A stretch of DNA of 64,000 nt, from the NCBI GenBank assembly GCA_002494885.1, contig DACV01000006.1:1-64000 (forward strand). The letters are read 5' to 3'. The DNA is from Methanobacterium sp. UBA44 (lineage in GTDB: Archaea; Methanobacteriota; Methanobacteria; Methanobacteriales; Methanobacteriaceae). The notes beneath the pieces were generated by a model. That model saw only the letters and a list, made by a program, of their open reading frames with translations, had not been told where the DNA came from and did not search any database. The position numbers were made by a program, and so were the translations under genes. Shown one piece after another: positions 35,855-44,720 of this stretch. How positions within the stretch are numbered: position 1 is the stretch's first letter; each line of letters opens with the position of its first letter.

Positions 35855-36697
35855 ATGGATATTACACAAATTATAATAGGAATCATCATAGGAACTGTTC
35901 AGGGACTGACTGAATTTCTACCGGTAAGCAGTTCAGCACACCTTGTATTCATGCATGAACTCACCGGATTTGCTCCAAATCTAGCTTTCGACACTGTTTT
36001 GCACATGGGAAGTCTTGTAGCTGTAATAGGTTACTTCTGGAAAGATGTGGTGCAATTATTAAGGTCATTCATTTCCAGTTTGATAGATATGCCTCGTGGT
36101 AATTTTATAAAGGGTATTAAAGAAGATAAATTTAAAAAATTGACATGGTTCATAGTTATTGGTACAGTACCTGCAGGATTAGCAGGATATTTCTTTAAAG
36201 ACTTTTTTGAAAGCTTATTCAGCGATATAACTGCAGTAGGATTCTTTCTACTTATTACGGGTTTTCTGCTCTGGGGATCTGAAAGGGTATCCAAAAGAAC
36301 TGAAAATAAAAGTAGTTTGAAAGAAATGACTGTTAAAAATTCTTTATTAATCGGTGTTGCACAGGCATTTGCCATTGCCCCTGGAATTTCTCGTTCAGGA
36401 GCCACAATCTCTACAGGATTATTTTTAGGCCTTGAAAGAGAGCTTGCAGCACGTTTCAGCTTTTTGCTCTCAATACCTGCAATTTTAGGAGCGGCTCTGG
36501 TTCAGGTAAAAGACATAAGCACTGGTCTAGATGTAAATACAGGCGCTTTTATAGCAGGGTTCATTGCAGCAGCTATATCAGGTTATCTTGCTATTAAGTT
36601 AATGTTAAAATTAGTAAAAGAAAGAAACTTACTTATCTTTGCATATTACTGCTGGATCGTTGGTGCTTTCGTTTTAATTCTGACTTTAGTATTTTAA
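35855..36697 (+). CDS. uppP: Undecaprenyl-diphosphatase-type polyprenyl-diphosphatase
   Basis: 280-residue polytopic protein of the BacA/UppP family: EFLPVSSSAHL (about 18-28) and the second conserved block APGISRSGATISTGLFLGLERELAARFSFLLSIP (about 174-206). It recycles the lipid carrier diphosphate for cell-wall and surface glycan synthesis at the membrane. The ATG at 35855 follows GGTGAAATTA, so the four-codon extension to 35843 is rejected. It converges with the XRE regulator with a few bases of overlap. Confidence 0.95.
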   Translation: MDITQIIIGIIIGTVQGLTEFLPVSSSAHLVFMHELTGFAPNLAFDTVLHMGSLVAVIGYFWKDVVQLLRSFISSLIDMPRGNFIKGIKEDKFKKLTWFIVIGTVPAGLAGYFFKDFFESLFSDITAVGFFLLITGFLLWGSERVSKRTENKSSLKEMTVKNSLLIGVAQAFAIAPGISRSGATISTGLFLGLERELAARFSFLLSIPAILGAALVQVKDISTGLDVNTGAFIAGFIAAAISGYLAIKLMLKLVKERNLLIFAYYCWIVGAFVLILTLVF

Positions 36698-36903
36698 TCC
36701 TTTACTTCTTCATCATCAAAAATAAAGAGCTCATCAATTTTGGAGTCTAGAGCCACTGCAATATCATGAGCTAATTTTAAAGAAGGGTTATATTTTCCTT
36801 TCTCAAGGAAAACTATGGTTTCTCTTCTAACTCCAACTTTTTCTGCAAGTTCTGCCTGTGTTAAATTGTATCTAGCCCGGAATTCTTTTATTCTTGTTCT
36901 CAT
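36694..36903 (-). CDS. XRE-family helix-turn-helix regulator
   Basis: 69 residues, a single Cro/CI-type HTH: RARYNLTQAELAEKVGVRRETIVFLEKGKYNPSLKLAHDIAVAL, then an acidic tail. This minimal form usually sits downstream of a small membrane protein, as here (DUF2178, 60 bp upstream on the same strand), and probably represses their shared promoter. Confidence 0.9.
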   Translation of the reverse strand: MRTRIKEFRARYNLTQAELAEKVGVRRETIVFLEKGKYNPSLKLAHDIAVALDSKIDELFIFDDEEVKD

Positions 36904-36963
36904 ACAATCCCTAATAAATTATTTTATTTTTAAACGCTTCTATTATGTTCTATCACTGTATAT

Positions 36964-37533
36964 TCATTCCATATAATCTATATCGCCTATACGGCCTAAG
37001 ATTGTGTTAGCTACAAGCATGGTTGTTACCATGACGAAAATTGTCAGTCCCATTAATTCAATAGGGTCATGAATTCTCTGCGCCCAGTACATGTTTACTA
37101 CAAGAAAAGAAACAAATACCAGAGTTATATACCATGACCATGTGGCTGCGAGTGTTCCAATTTTCCTTAAACGCTCGTCTTTTGCTGTTTTTTCCATCCC
37201 AATAGAGGCAAAAAAGCTTGATACGTAAATTAAGATTCCCAATAGGAGGCCTATTGCTGTAAAATCATTCATTGTTTTAGTGGCCATTAAATACAGTGCA
37301 ACAACTATTAATATAGCTGATCCAAGCCATATACTTATTTTATATATGTCGTAATTCCTGTTTGGCCCTTTATTTACTTTTTTAGTCCCTTTTTTGGTAG
37401 CCTTATTATAAACAGGGAATAAGAAGAAGAGGAAAAATGCAAAAAATGCATAATACAGTGAATTTTCCAGTACATAGCCTAACAAACCCAAAATGCCCAG
37501 TAAACCCCAGTAATAGTTGAATTCAATTTTCAT
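36964..37533 (-). CDS. DUF2178-type membrane protein
   Basis: 189 residues with about five or six helices and a short Lys-rich loop after the second (YNKATKKGTKK). The order membrane protein then XRE regulator is the standard DUF2178 layout in methanogens. The role is unknown. The start ATG lies about 40 bp from a perfect palindrome that may be its operator. Confidence 0.75.
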   Translation of the reverse strand: MKIEFNYYWGLLGILGLLGYVLENSLYYAFFAFFLFFLFPVYNKATKKGTKKVNKGPNRNYDIYKISIWLGSAILIVVALYLMATKTMNDFTAIGLLLGILIYVSSFFASIGMEKTAKDERLRKIGTLAATWSWYITLVFVSFLVVNMYWAQRIHDPIELMGLTIFVMVTTMLVANTILGRIGDIDYME

Positions 37534-37572
37534 TTAAATCACCCCTTACTTGTTATTTATTTCAAACATAAT

Positions 37573-37588
37573 GTTATAAATTTATAAC
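37573..37588 (-). promoter_or_regulatory. Palindromic operator candidate of the DUF2178-XRE unit
   Basis: GTTATAAATTTATAAC is a perfect 16-bp palindrome 40-55 bp upstream of the membrane-protein start, with further TGTTATA and TAACAT half-words to 37615. The position suits control by the downstream XRE protein. Its core resembles the ATAAGTTATAA words near parA, though AT richness limits the weight of that. Confidence 0.45.
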
Positions 37589-37615
37589 TATATGTTATAT
37601 AATTCTAACATAATA

Positions 37616-38344
37616 CTATTTAAAAGTTTCGATTAAATGCAAAAATCAGTGTAAAAACAGGGAATAAACGCCGAAATAAAAGTCATACCAGGAAATATAA
37701 TGATTGGTAAGTGTATAAACCCACCATGTACTCTAAAAAACCTCTAAAATAGCAGCGCGAGCCAGGAGTATTATAATTCTTAATAAAAGAGGTATAAATT
37801 CATTTAAAAAATTTTTCTTAAATAAACTAACATCATTTTTCCTTAATAAATCTATAAAAGAGATATAAAACTTAAAAATGCTTCTATAGGCAAAAATTCA
37901 AAACAAATATAAAATGAACCTAAAAGAACTAGTATTCCAGTAAAACCCAGTTTTCAACAATAATGTTGTAGTTCCCATTTTCATGAAAAGACCTATCAAA
38001 ATACTGGGATTATGGCAACTCCCGAAAAAATACATAAAATCATTAAAATCAGATTATTTAAAAAAAAATGCCCAGATAAACTGCTTCAAGATAAAAAACA
38101 AGCCGATTCACAATATAACTAAATGTAATAAGTTGAAGAATCTGGATTTTGAACTCTATGTTATCTAGAAACATTCCTCCAGGGAAAGTAATATGTGCCT
38201 GGCCATGATTCATAAAAGCAAAAACTATACCCAGTCTATAAATAAAATACAGATTATTGAAATCTCTTTAGGAGATATGAAATTGATAAGAAAATTTAAG
38301 GGATTTATGGCAATTCATGAAATTGAATTATTAAATAGGATTAT
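37616..38344. other. Gene-poor intergenic region
   Basis: About 730 bp between the DUF2178 promoter and the end of cobT. A 61-codon plus-strand frame at 37983-38168 lacks a ribosome-binding site and has lysine-rich low-complexity composition, so I do not call it. No RNA gene, terminator or repeat array recognised. Confidence 0.5.
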
Positions 38345-39412
38345 CTAGAAGATTTCTTTACAGAGATCCTCAATTTTACCCCTGATATCATCCATATCAA
38401 TACCTTTTAAGGATGTAACCATCATAGCGCCTCCAGCTCCTACTCCTTCCTTTACAGAACCATTCAAATAGCTTTTAAGTCCTGAAACAGATGATTTTTC
38501 AAATTCTGGATCCAGTGCAAAAATGGTTATATCCCCAATTTGACGGCTTATATAATTAATATCAGATGTTTCGTCCTCTGCAACAAAAATGGTTGTTGCA
38601 ATACATATCTTAGAAAAATCAAAGTCTGGATTTATGCCCTTGATAACAGAACATACAGCAGTCATCTGTGTACCGCCAGCAAGAGTTACTGGAACAGATG
38701 ATCCTATTACAATCCCTGCAACTACCGGAATCATCGGATCTCCCACAATTTCTACTGCACGAAGAGCATCTTCCACAATATCATCTCCATCATACCCTGC
38801 AGCTTTAAGGCCCTCTTTTACGACCTGAAGCTTCAAATCATGGGGATTTTCAGGCATGCTGCCGCTTACTTTCATACGAGCATCGTATCCAAGAGCATTT
38901 AAAACTCCCAGAGCAGTAGTTGTGCCTGCAGGGGTGCTTTCACCGATTACAAGATGATCGGTGATTTTTGATAACGTTTTCCCCAGCATTACTCCTTTTT
39001 CAAATAATTCCCTTGCATTAGGAACGGCATTTCCTGTTCTAACGTCTTCACCGGGATTATCGCCCAGTTTAATATAAGGCATGTCTGGTTTTACTCCAGC
39101 GCCAGCATCAACAACTATTAAAGGAATATCTGCCATTTCAAGACATGCTTTTGTTATTACAGCAGGTGTTGGAGCCACATCATCTCCAACTATTGTTTTG
39201 GGGATCTCTGGAAGACATTTTGGTGTCCCATACATTACAAGTTCCAGATCAGCAGCGGGCGTATATTCTGTTAATTCAGGTGTAGCTCCCGCTCCTGTTA
39301 TTCCAGGTATGTTAGATGTTTTTGTGGTTGCAATAACGCATAAAAATAGCGGATTCTTATCTTCAAGTTTCTTTAGTATTTCTGATGAGCCGTAGCATTT
39401 TATGTTATTCAT
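38345..39412 (-). CDS. cobT: Nicotinate-nucleotide-dependent phosphoribosyltransferase CobT (archaeal UPF0284 type)
   Basis: 355 residues of the archaeal CobT-like family: ITGAGATPELTEYTPAADLE (about 37-56), VVDAGAGVKPD, GESTPAGTTTALGVLNALG (about 158-176) and the central GGTQMTAV. The reaction activates the lower-ligand base for corrinoid nucleotide-loop assembly. GGTGAAACA precedes the ATG. No cobamide gene is adjacent; cbiB and cbiG lie about 20 kb further on. Confidence 0.85.
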   Translation of the reverse strand: MNNIKCYGSSEILKKLEDKNPLFLCVIATTKTSNIPGITGAGATPELTEYTPAADLELVMYGTPKCLPEIPKTIVGDDVAPTPAVITKACLEMADIPLIVVDAGAGVKPDMPYIKLGDNPGEDVRTGNAVPNARELFEKGVMLGKTLSKITDHLVIGESTPAGTTTALGVLNALGYDARMKVSGSMPENPHDLKLQVVKEGLKAAGYDGDDIVEDALRAVEIVGDPMIPVVAGIVIGSSVPVTLAGGTQMTAVCSVIKGINPDFDFSKICIATTIFVAEDETSDINYISRQIGDITIFALDPEFEKSSVSGLKSYLNGSVKEGVGAGGAMMVTSLKGIDMDDIRGKIEDLCKEIF

Positions 39413-39571
39413 TGTTTCACCATTGAAATTTATTAATGATCAGATTACAATATGAATATAGTTTTTAGCTATATATGGATTTAATTTTAATTGATTTTAT
39501 AAAAAGAAAAATAAAGAATACTGGATTTATAAAGGATTAACAGACTAATAACTCTAATTGAAGTGATATAA

Positions 39572-41203
39572 TTGATTTGTATTGGAATCGAAGGAACTGC
39601 AGAAAAGACAGGTGTGGGAATAGTAGATTCAGATGGAAAAATCCTTGCATCTCAAGGAAAACAGTTGATTCCAGAAAGTGGGGGAATTCATCCAAGAGAA
39701 GCTGCAGAACATCACGCTGCTTCAATAGTGCCTCTAATTAAAGATGCTCTTAAGGAAGCAAACTTAGATATCAATGATATTGGTCTTGTGGCATTTTCAA
39801 GGGGCCCAGGACTCGGTCCGGCGCTTAGAACCACCGCAACTGCTGCCAGATCACTTGCTCTTTCCCTAAATATCCCAATAATAGGTGTAAATCACTGTAT
39901 AGGGCATGTTGAAATAGGTAAGCTCACAACAGGGGCCAAAGATCCGGTTTCACTGTATGTTAGTGGTGGAAATACACAGGTTATCGCCTATGAGTCTGAA
40001 AGATACAGAGTATTCGGCGAAACTCTGGATATAGCTATAGGAAATTGCCTTGACCAGTTTGCTCGTGAAGTTGGACTTGGGCATCCTGGAGGTCCAAAAA
40101 TAGAAGAAAAAGCGAAATCCGGCGAATTCATTAAACTTCCATATGCTGTTAAAGGAATGGATCTTTCATTCTCAGGTCTTCTGACTGCTGCCTTAAGAAA
40201 ATATGAATATGGTGCAGATCTGGAAGATGTATGTTATAGTTTACAAGAAACCGCTTTTTCCATGCTTGTTGAGGTTACAGAACGTGCCTTAGCCCATACA
40301 AAGAAACAGGAAGTTATGCTTTGTGGTGGAGTTGCTGCTAATTCCAGATTACGTGAAATGGTCAGTATTATGGCAGAAGAGCATTACGCAGAATTTTATA
40401 TGCCTCCAATCAAATACTGCGGTGATAATGGCGCTATGATTGCCTGGATGGGCCAATTAATGCACAAATATGGATTAACACAGGATATAGAAGATACAAC
40501 TGTTATTCAAAAGTTCAGGACAGATATGGCTGATGTTCCATGGATGAAATCTTCTAAAAAACATTTGCAATTACCTGCTGAAATTGCAGAGAAAGGAGCT
40601 GAAGCCAATCTCTATGAAAATAAATGGCTAAATCATGATGCTTTCATTAAAGAAAGAATTCCAAAAAGCTACAGAATCCCTGAAATCGACCTTCATTTAA
40701 GAAAAAAGAGAACAAAAAAAGAAGCCAAGCTTTTAGGTGAAGCCAAAGGATGTGGAGTAAAAACTCCTTTAATTTATGACATTAACAAAGACACATACTC
40801 AATTACACTTCAAAAAACAGAAGGAAAAATGATTAAAGATGTTTTTGGATATTCTAAACTTGATGAAATTAAAAACATCTCCAGAAAAATCGGTGAAAAT
40901 GTTGCAAAACTCCATAACTGCGGCATTATTCATGGAGACCTTACAACATCCAATTTAATTTTAAAAGATGATCAAATCGTTTTTATAGATTTTGGTCTGG
41001 GTAAAAATTCAGATTTAATCGAAGATAAAGGCGTTGACCTTTTAGTGTTTAAAAAAGCCATATCAGGGATTCATTATAAAATTGCTGATATTTGTTTTGA
41101 TGAAATTTTAAAAGGATACACAGAAGCTAATGATTATAAGAAAATAATTGACAAAATTGTAGAAATTGAAGGGAGAAGTCGTTACACTGTCAATACTTCA
41201 TAA
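39572..41203 (+). CDS. kae1-bud32: Fused Kae1-Bud32: tRNA threonylcarbamoyladenosine synthase with kinase domain
   Basis: 543 residues. Residues 1-325 form Kae1, the ASKHA-fold subunit that transfers threonylcarbamoyl to A37 of ANN-decoding tRNAs: IGIEGTAEKTG, the iron-binding HxxxH in HCIGHVE (about 109-113), and YVSGGNTQV. Residues 340-543 form the Bud32 atypical kinase/ATPase: KKRTKKEAKLLGEA, GIIHGDLTTSNLIL and FIDFGLG. The fusion is typical of many euryarchaea. Starts at TTG after AAGTGATATAA. Confidence 0.96.
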   Translation: MICIGIEGTAEKTGVGIVDSDGKILASQGKQLIPESGGIHPREAAEHHAASIVPLIKDALKEANLDINDIGLVAFSRGPGLGPALRTTATAARSLALSLNIPIIGVNHCIGHVEIGKLTTGAKDPVSLYVSGGNTQVIAYESERYRVFGETLDIAIGNCLDQFAREVGLGHPGGPKIEEKAKSGEFIKLPYAVKGMDLSFSGLLTAALRKYEYGADLEDVCYSLQETAFSMLVEVTERALAHTKKQEVMLCGGVAANSRLREMVSIMAEEHYAEFYMPPIKYCGDNGAMIAWMGQLMHKYGLTQDIEDTTVIQKFRTDMADVPWMKSSKKHLQLPAEIAEKGAEANLYENKWLNHDAFIKERIPKSYRIPEIDLHLRKKRTKKEAKLLGEAKGCGVKTPLIYDINKDTYSITLQKTEGKMIKDVFGYSKLDEIKNISRKIGENVAKLHNCGIIHGDLTTSNLILKDDQIVFIDFGLGKNSDLIEDKGVDLLVFKKAISGIHYKIADICFDEILKGYTEANDYKKIIDKIVEIEGRSRYTVNTS

Positions 41204-41280
41204 TTTATTATTATCTGAACTAAAAAGATAAATTACTAAATTAGAAAAATTCAAATTTTTAATTAATTTGTAATTTATAA

Positions 41281-42033
41281 TCATTTCTTTTCTTTATCTA
41301 AAATCTCACAGATAATTCGTGGCCTGTTACCGTATTTATTAATTAGTTTTTCAATTTTTTCATCATTAAATGTGCTGTGATGACTTTTTATAATTTCCAT
41401 CATTTCTTCTTCAGTATAAGATATTAAAACCACATCAAACAATTTTTTCAACAAATAAACTAAAAATTTAGATAGAAAACCAAAATCTGTGAGAATATCA
41501 TACCGGACTCCTCGAAACTTCAAAACCCAGGAAGTTTGAGCAACCACATTAACATTTTTCAGATCATTATAATGCCTAATATATTCATATAAAACCCTGA
41601 AATAGAATGGAAATGTGCTGGGACCATTTTCTTCAGTCCAAAGCCCCAACCCTACTTTATCACAGTCAATATATTCTGAATCAAGGAAAGGATCAGCAAA
41701 GAGAACCAGATCATATTCAGCGGCTTTTTTATAAATTTCTTTTCTGGATTTAACCCCCATATCCTCCTTAAGAGTATCCATAAAAATCCTGAATACTTCT
41801 CTAGGCTTTGAATCAGTATCTATAAATAAAAAAGCATCATATATATCAAGATCAAGTAAAGAAAGTGCCTGGTATATATTTGCAGATTTACCAGTACCCG
41901 GTGCGCCTAAAACAAGTAAAAAATGTCCTTTAGATTTTTTTAAAGCCTTCAACATAGAACATAATTCATAGAAGGATGGTGTTTTTATGAAACATCCATT
42001 ATCTTTTGCTGAGAAAACTTTGCGGCTAATCAT
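41281..42033 (-). CDS. Orphan P-loop ATPase
   Basis: 250 residues with a clear Walker A (GAPGTGKSANIY, about 43-54), an acidic strand ending DAFLFIDTDS, and a C-terminal helical part (ISYTEEEMMEIIKSHHSTFNDEKIEKLINKYGNRPR). The fold looks like AAA+/STAND-type archaeal ATPases. No effector domain, no Shine-Dalgarno and no partner gene, so the function cannot be assigned. Confidence 0.7.
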   Translation of the reverse strand: MISRKVFSAKDNGCFIKTPSFYELCSMLKALKKSKGHFLLVLGAPGTGKSANIYQALSLLDLDIYDAFLFIDTDSKPREVFRIFMDTLKEDMGVKSRKEIYKKAAEYDLVLFADPFLDSEYIDCDKVGLGLWTEENGPSTFPFYFRVLYEYIRHYNDLKNVNVVAQTSWVLKFRGVRYDILTDFGFLSKFLVYLLKKLFDVVLISYTEEEMMEIIKSHHSTFNDEKIEKLINKYGNRPRIICEILDKEKK

Positions 42034-42218
42034 CGTTATTATGTAAGCCCTATTAATATTGATATTTTTTGTTTAGACTGGAAAATAATATTCAAAATTA
42101 TATGGTATTAGTTGATTTCTACGAGCCTTTAATAGAATAAAATCTAAATAGATAATTAAATAAAAAGATAAAGATATTTTTATAGTAAAGAAATTAGTTT
42201 AGGTCAAAGTGATAAAAA

Positions 42219-42782
42219 GTGGTAAGAATCATTAAGTTTATAACAGGTAACGAACACAAAGTAAAAGAAGCCAAAGGAATTTTTCAAAAATTTGGCATCC
42301 AGCTTGAGTATACCGATCTTGGATACCCTGAAATACAGGGTAATCTTGAAGACGTGGCCAGATATGGGGCAGAATATGCTGCAAGCAAACTAAAAGGACC
42401 GGTAATAGTAGAAGATGCAGGTCTTTTTATAAGAGCCTTGAACTGGTTTCCAGGGACTTATTCGTCCTACGTGCAGGAAACATTAACTAATAAAGGCATT
42501 TTAAAGCTCATGAATGATGTTGAAGATAGATACGCCGAGTTCAGGTCGGTTATTGGGTATTGCACTCCCAAATCCGAGCCCGAGATTTTTTTAGGCACTG
42601 TCAGTGGACATATAGCATACAAAGAGCATGGAAATCATGGTTTTGCCTATGACCCGCTTTTTATTCCAGATGGTTTTAATAAAACCTTCGGAGAGCTTAC
42701 CAGAAATGAAAAGAATGAATTTTCTCACAGAAGGAGATCACTGGAGAAATTTGCATCATGGCTAAATTCAAAAAGTGATTAG
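42219..42782 (+). CDS. rdgB: XTP/dITP pyrophosphatase
   Basis: Ham1-like house-cleaning enzyme that hydrolyses dITP, XTP and ITP. 187 residues with FITGNEHKVKEA (about 5-16), the catalytic acidic VEDAGLFI (about 65-72), GHIAYKEHGNHGFAYDPLF and ELTRNEKNEFSHRR. Starts at GTG. It heads a same-strand row with S15 and the DHH nuclease. Confidence 0.95.
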   Translation: MVRIIKFITGNEHKVKEAKGIFQKFGIQLEYTDLGYPEIQGNLEDVARYGAEYAASKLKGPVIVEDAGLFIRALNWFPGTYSSYVQETLTNKGILKLMNDVEDRYAEFRSVIGYCTPKSEPEIFLGTVSGHIAYKEHGNHGFAYDPLFIPDGFNKTFGELTRNEKNEFSHRRRSLEKFASWLNSKSD

Positions 42783-42823
42783 GAGATTTTAAATTCTAAA
42801 TTGAGTGAGAAAAATCATAGCTG

Positions 42824-42865
42824 ACAAACATTTTGTGTTTGTCGCGTCAAAATTTATAATTTTGA
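42824..42865 (+). repeat. Two hairpin units in the S15 leader (array D)
   Basis: GACAAACA...TGTTTGTC (stem 8) is followed by TCAAAATT-TAT-AATTTTGA (stem 8, three-base loop). The second ends in the GAGGTGA ribosome-binding site of rps15. They are the same type as arrays A-C. They could influence S15 initiation. Confidence 0.6.
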
Positions 42866-42874
42866 GGTGATTTT

Positions 42875-43276
42875 ATGGCAATAAAGCTTGAATGGATTGA
42901 ATATTCAAACGAAGAAATTGAGGAAATAATTTTAAAACTTACCAAAGAAGGAAACTCCACCAGTAAAATAGGAATAATTTTAAGGGACCAATATGGAATT
43001 CCAGACGTTAAACTTGTAACTGGAAAGAAAATAACCAAAATACTTGAAGATCATGGACAGGGACTTAAATATCCTGAAGATCTCATGAATCTCATAAGAA
43101 GAGCGGTTAATATCAGGGATCATCTGGAGGAAAATCCAAAGGACCTTCACACAAGAAGAGGCTTAAGGATAATTGAATCTAAAATCAGGAGATTAGTAAG
43201 ATATTACGTAAGAGAAGGTGTACTTCCTGAAGGATGGAGATATGACCCAAGAAGCGCAGCACTCCTTGTTAAATAG
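42875..43276 (+). CDS. rps15: 30S ribosomal protein S15 (archaeal/eukaryotic S13 type)
   Basis: 133 residues with the archaeal N-terminal extension, then the S15 core: GIPDVKLVTGKKI, PEDLMNLIRRAVNIRDHLEENPKDLHTRRGLRIIESKIRRLVRYY. Binds the central domain of 16S rRNA. Strong GAGGTGATTTT before the ATG. The 3' end overlaps the start of the DHH nuclease by 35 bp, an arrangement typical of methanogens. Confidence 0.97.
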   Translation: MAIKLEWIEYSNEEIEEIILKLTKEGNSTSKIGIILRDQYGIPDVKLVTGKKITKILEDHGQGLKYPEDLMNLIRRAVNIRDHLEENPKDLHTRRGLRIIESKIRRLVRYYVREGVLPEGWRYDPRSAALLVK

Positions 43277-44603
43277 GGCTGAAGAAGCTTGCTCACTTAT
43301 AAAAGAGCACATTAAAAAGGATCATATTGTGAGAATCATCTCTCACAATGATTCTGATGGATTATCCGCTGCTGGGGTAATGTGCAATGCAATATCAAAG
43401 CAGGGTGGAAAATTCCATGTTACAATAGTTCCAAGACTTAAAGAAGAATTTATAAAGAAGCTCAGGCAGGAAAGATATAAATTATTTGTTTTCTGCGATA
43501 TGGGAAGCCCATATCCACATCTTATAAGCAGATTCAATGCAGATTCAGTTATTGCCGATCATCATCAAGTTTTAACCGGAGAAGAGCAAAAATATGACAA
43601 TTTAATTCATGTTAACCCCCATTTATTTGAATTAGACGGTACACGTGATGTAAGCGCCTCTGGAGTTTCATATTTATCAGTAAGAGGCATGGATAATGTT
43701 GACCTTTCAGGACTTGCTTTGGTTGGTGCCTTTGGAGATATGCAGTGTAACGATGAAATTCAGGGCATAAACAGGATGATACTCGATGAGGGACTTAATG
43801 CAGGGATCATTGAAGAACGTGAAGACCTTAAAATAGCATATAAAAGAGAAGAACCAGTCTACAAATCACTTGCATATACATTCACTCCAGCGCTAAAAGG
43901 AATTTCAGGAGATCCAGAAGGAGCTAAAGCATTTTTACAGGATCATGGATTGTCCTACGGGATTAAATTTGAAGATTTAAGCCACGAAGAGAGAGATATC
44001 CTTAAAGAAGAGCTGATCAAGGTAAATTACAAGATATTCAGCAATACTTACAGTGTTCCCAGTGAAGCGACAGAATTAAGAGATATTGAAGATTATTCCA
44101 GAATCCTTGACGCCTGCGGTAAAAACAAAAAGTACGGTGTAGGATTAAGTATCTGTATAGGCGAGAGAGACCCATCACTAAGTGAAGGAATTGAATTTGC
44201 CAAAAAATACAGAGATAACTTGGTAAAAGGAATAGAATGGATTAAAAAGGAAGGATCCAGCGAGCTCAACCATATACAATATATTTATACCGATGATAAG
44301 GCTAAAAAAAGGTTAATGGGCACAATTGCAAGTATAGGAATTGAACTTGAGATTTTAAACCCTCAAAAACCGGTAATTACAATATCCAAGATGCACGACA
44401 TCATCAAAATATCTGGAAGAACCACCATGGAAATGATTAAAAAAGGAGTTAATCTGGGATATGCCCTTGGTGAAGCCGCTAAAAGTTTTAATGGAGCTGG
44501 TGGTGGTCATAATATTGCTGCTGGCGCTGTTGTACCCTTCAAAGACATGGATAACTTTACAGATATTGTTGATGAGATAGTTGGAATACAGATAAAAGAG
44601 TAA
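43242..44603 (+). CDS. DHH-family RecJ-like single-strand exonuclease
   Basis: 453 residues: DHH domain with motif I SHNDSDGLSAAGV, motif II FVFCDMGSP and the DHH motif VIADHHQVL (about 112), then a DHHA1 domain with GGGHNIAAGA near the C-terminus (about 426). Archaeal proteins of this type (RecJ/GAN-like) associate with the replisome or repair ends. The ATG at 43242 with GGATGGAGAT before it is preferred to 43218. Confidence 0.88.
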   Translation: MTQEAQHSLLNRAEEACSLIKEHIKKDHIVRIISHNDSDGLSAAGVMCNAISKQGGKFHVTIVPRLKEEFIKKLRQERYKLFVFCDMGSPYPHLISRFNADSVIADHHQVLTGEEQKYDNLIHVNPHLFELDGTRDVSASGVSYLSVRGMDNVDLSGLALVGAFGDMQCNDEIQGINRMILDEGLNAGIIEEREDLKIAYKREEPVYKSLAYTFTPALKGISGDPEGAKAFLQDHGLSYGIKFEDLSHEERDILKEELIKVNYKIFSNTYSVPSEATELRDIEDYSRILDACGKNKKYGVGLSICIGERDPSLSEGIEFAKKYRDNLVKGIEWIKKEGSSELNHIQYIYTDDKAKKRLMGTIASIGIELEILNPQKPVITISKMHDIIKISGRTTMEMIKKGVNLGYALGEAAKSFNGAGGGHNIAAGAVVPFKDMDNFTDIVDEIVGIQIKE

Positions 44604-44720
44604 AGTCAGTATATGGTTTCCAGGGAATTGTTTACAAAAATAGATTAAAATTAATGAATTTATTAATAGGATTGATTTATATTCTATCCAAGTTAATATC
44701 AGACATATATGTGATTTTTT

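Noticed and set aside
37983..38168. 61-codon plus-strand frame
   Set aside because: Lys/Ile/Asn-rich translation typical of AT-rich spacer, no Shine-Dalgarno.
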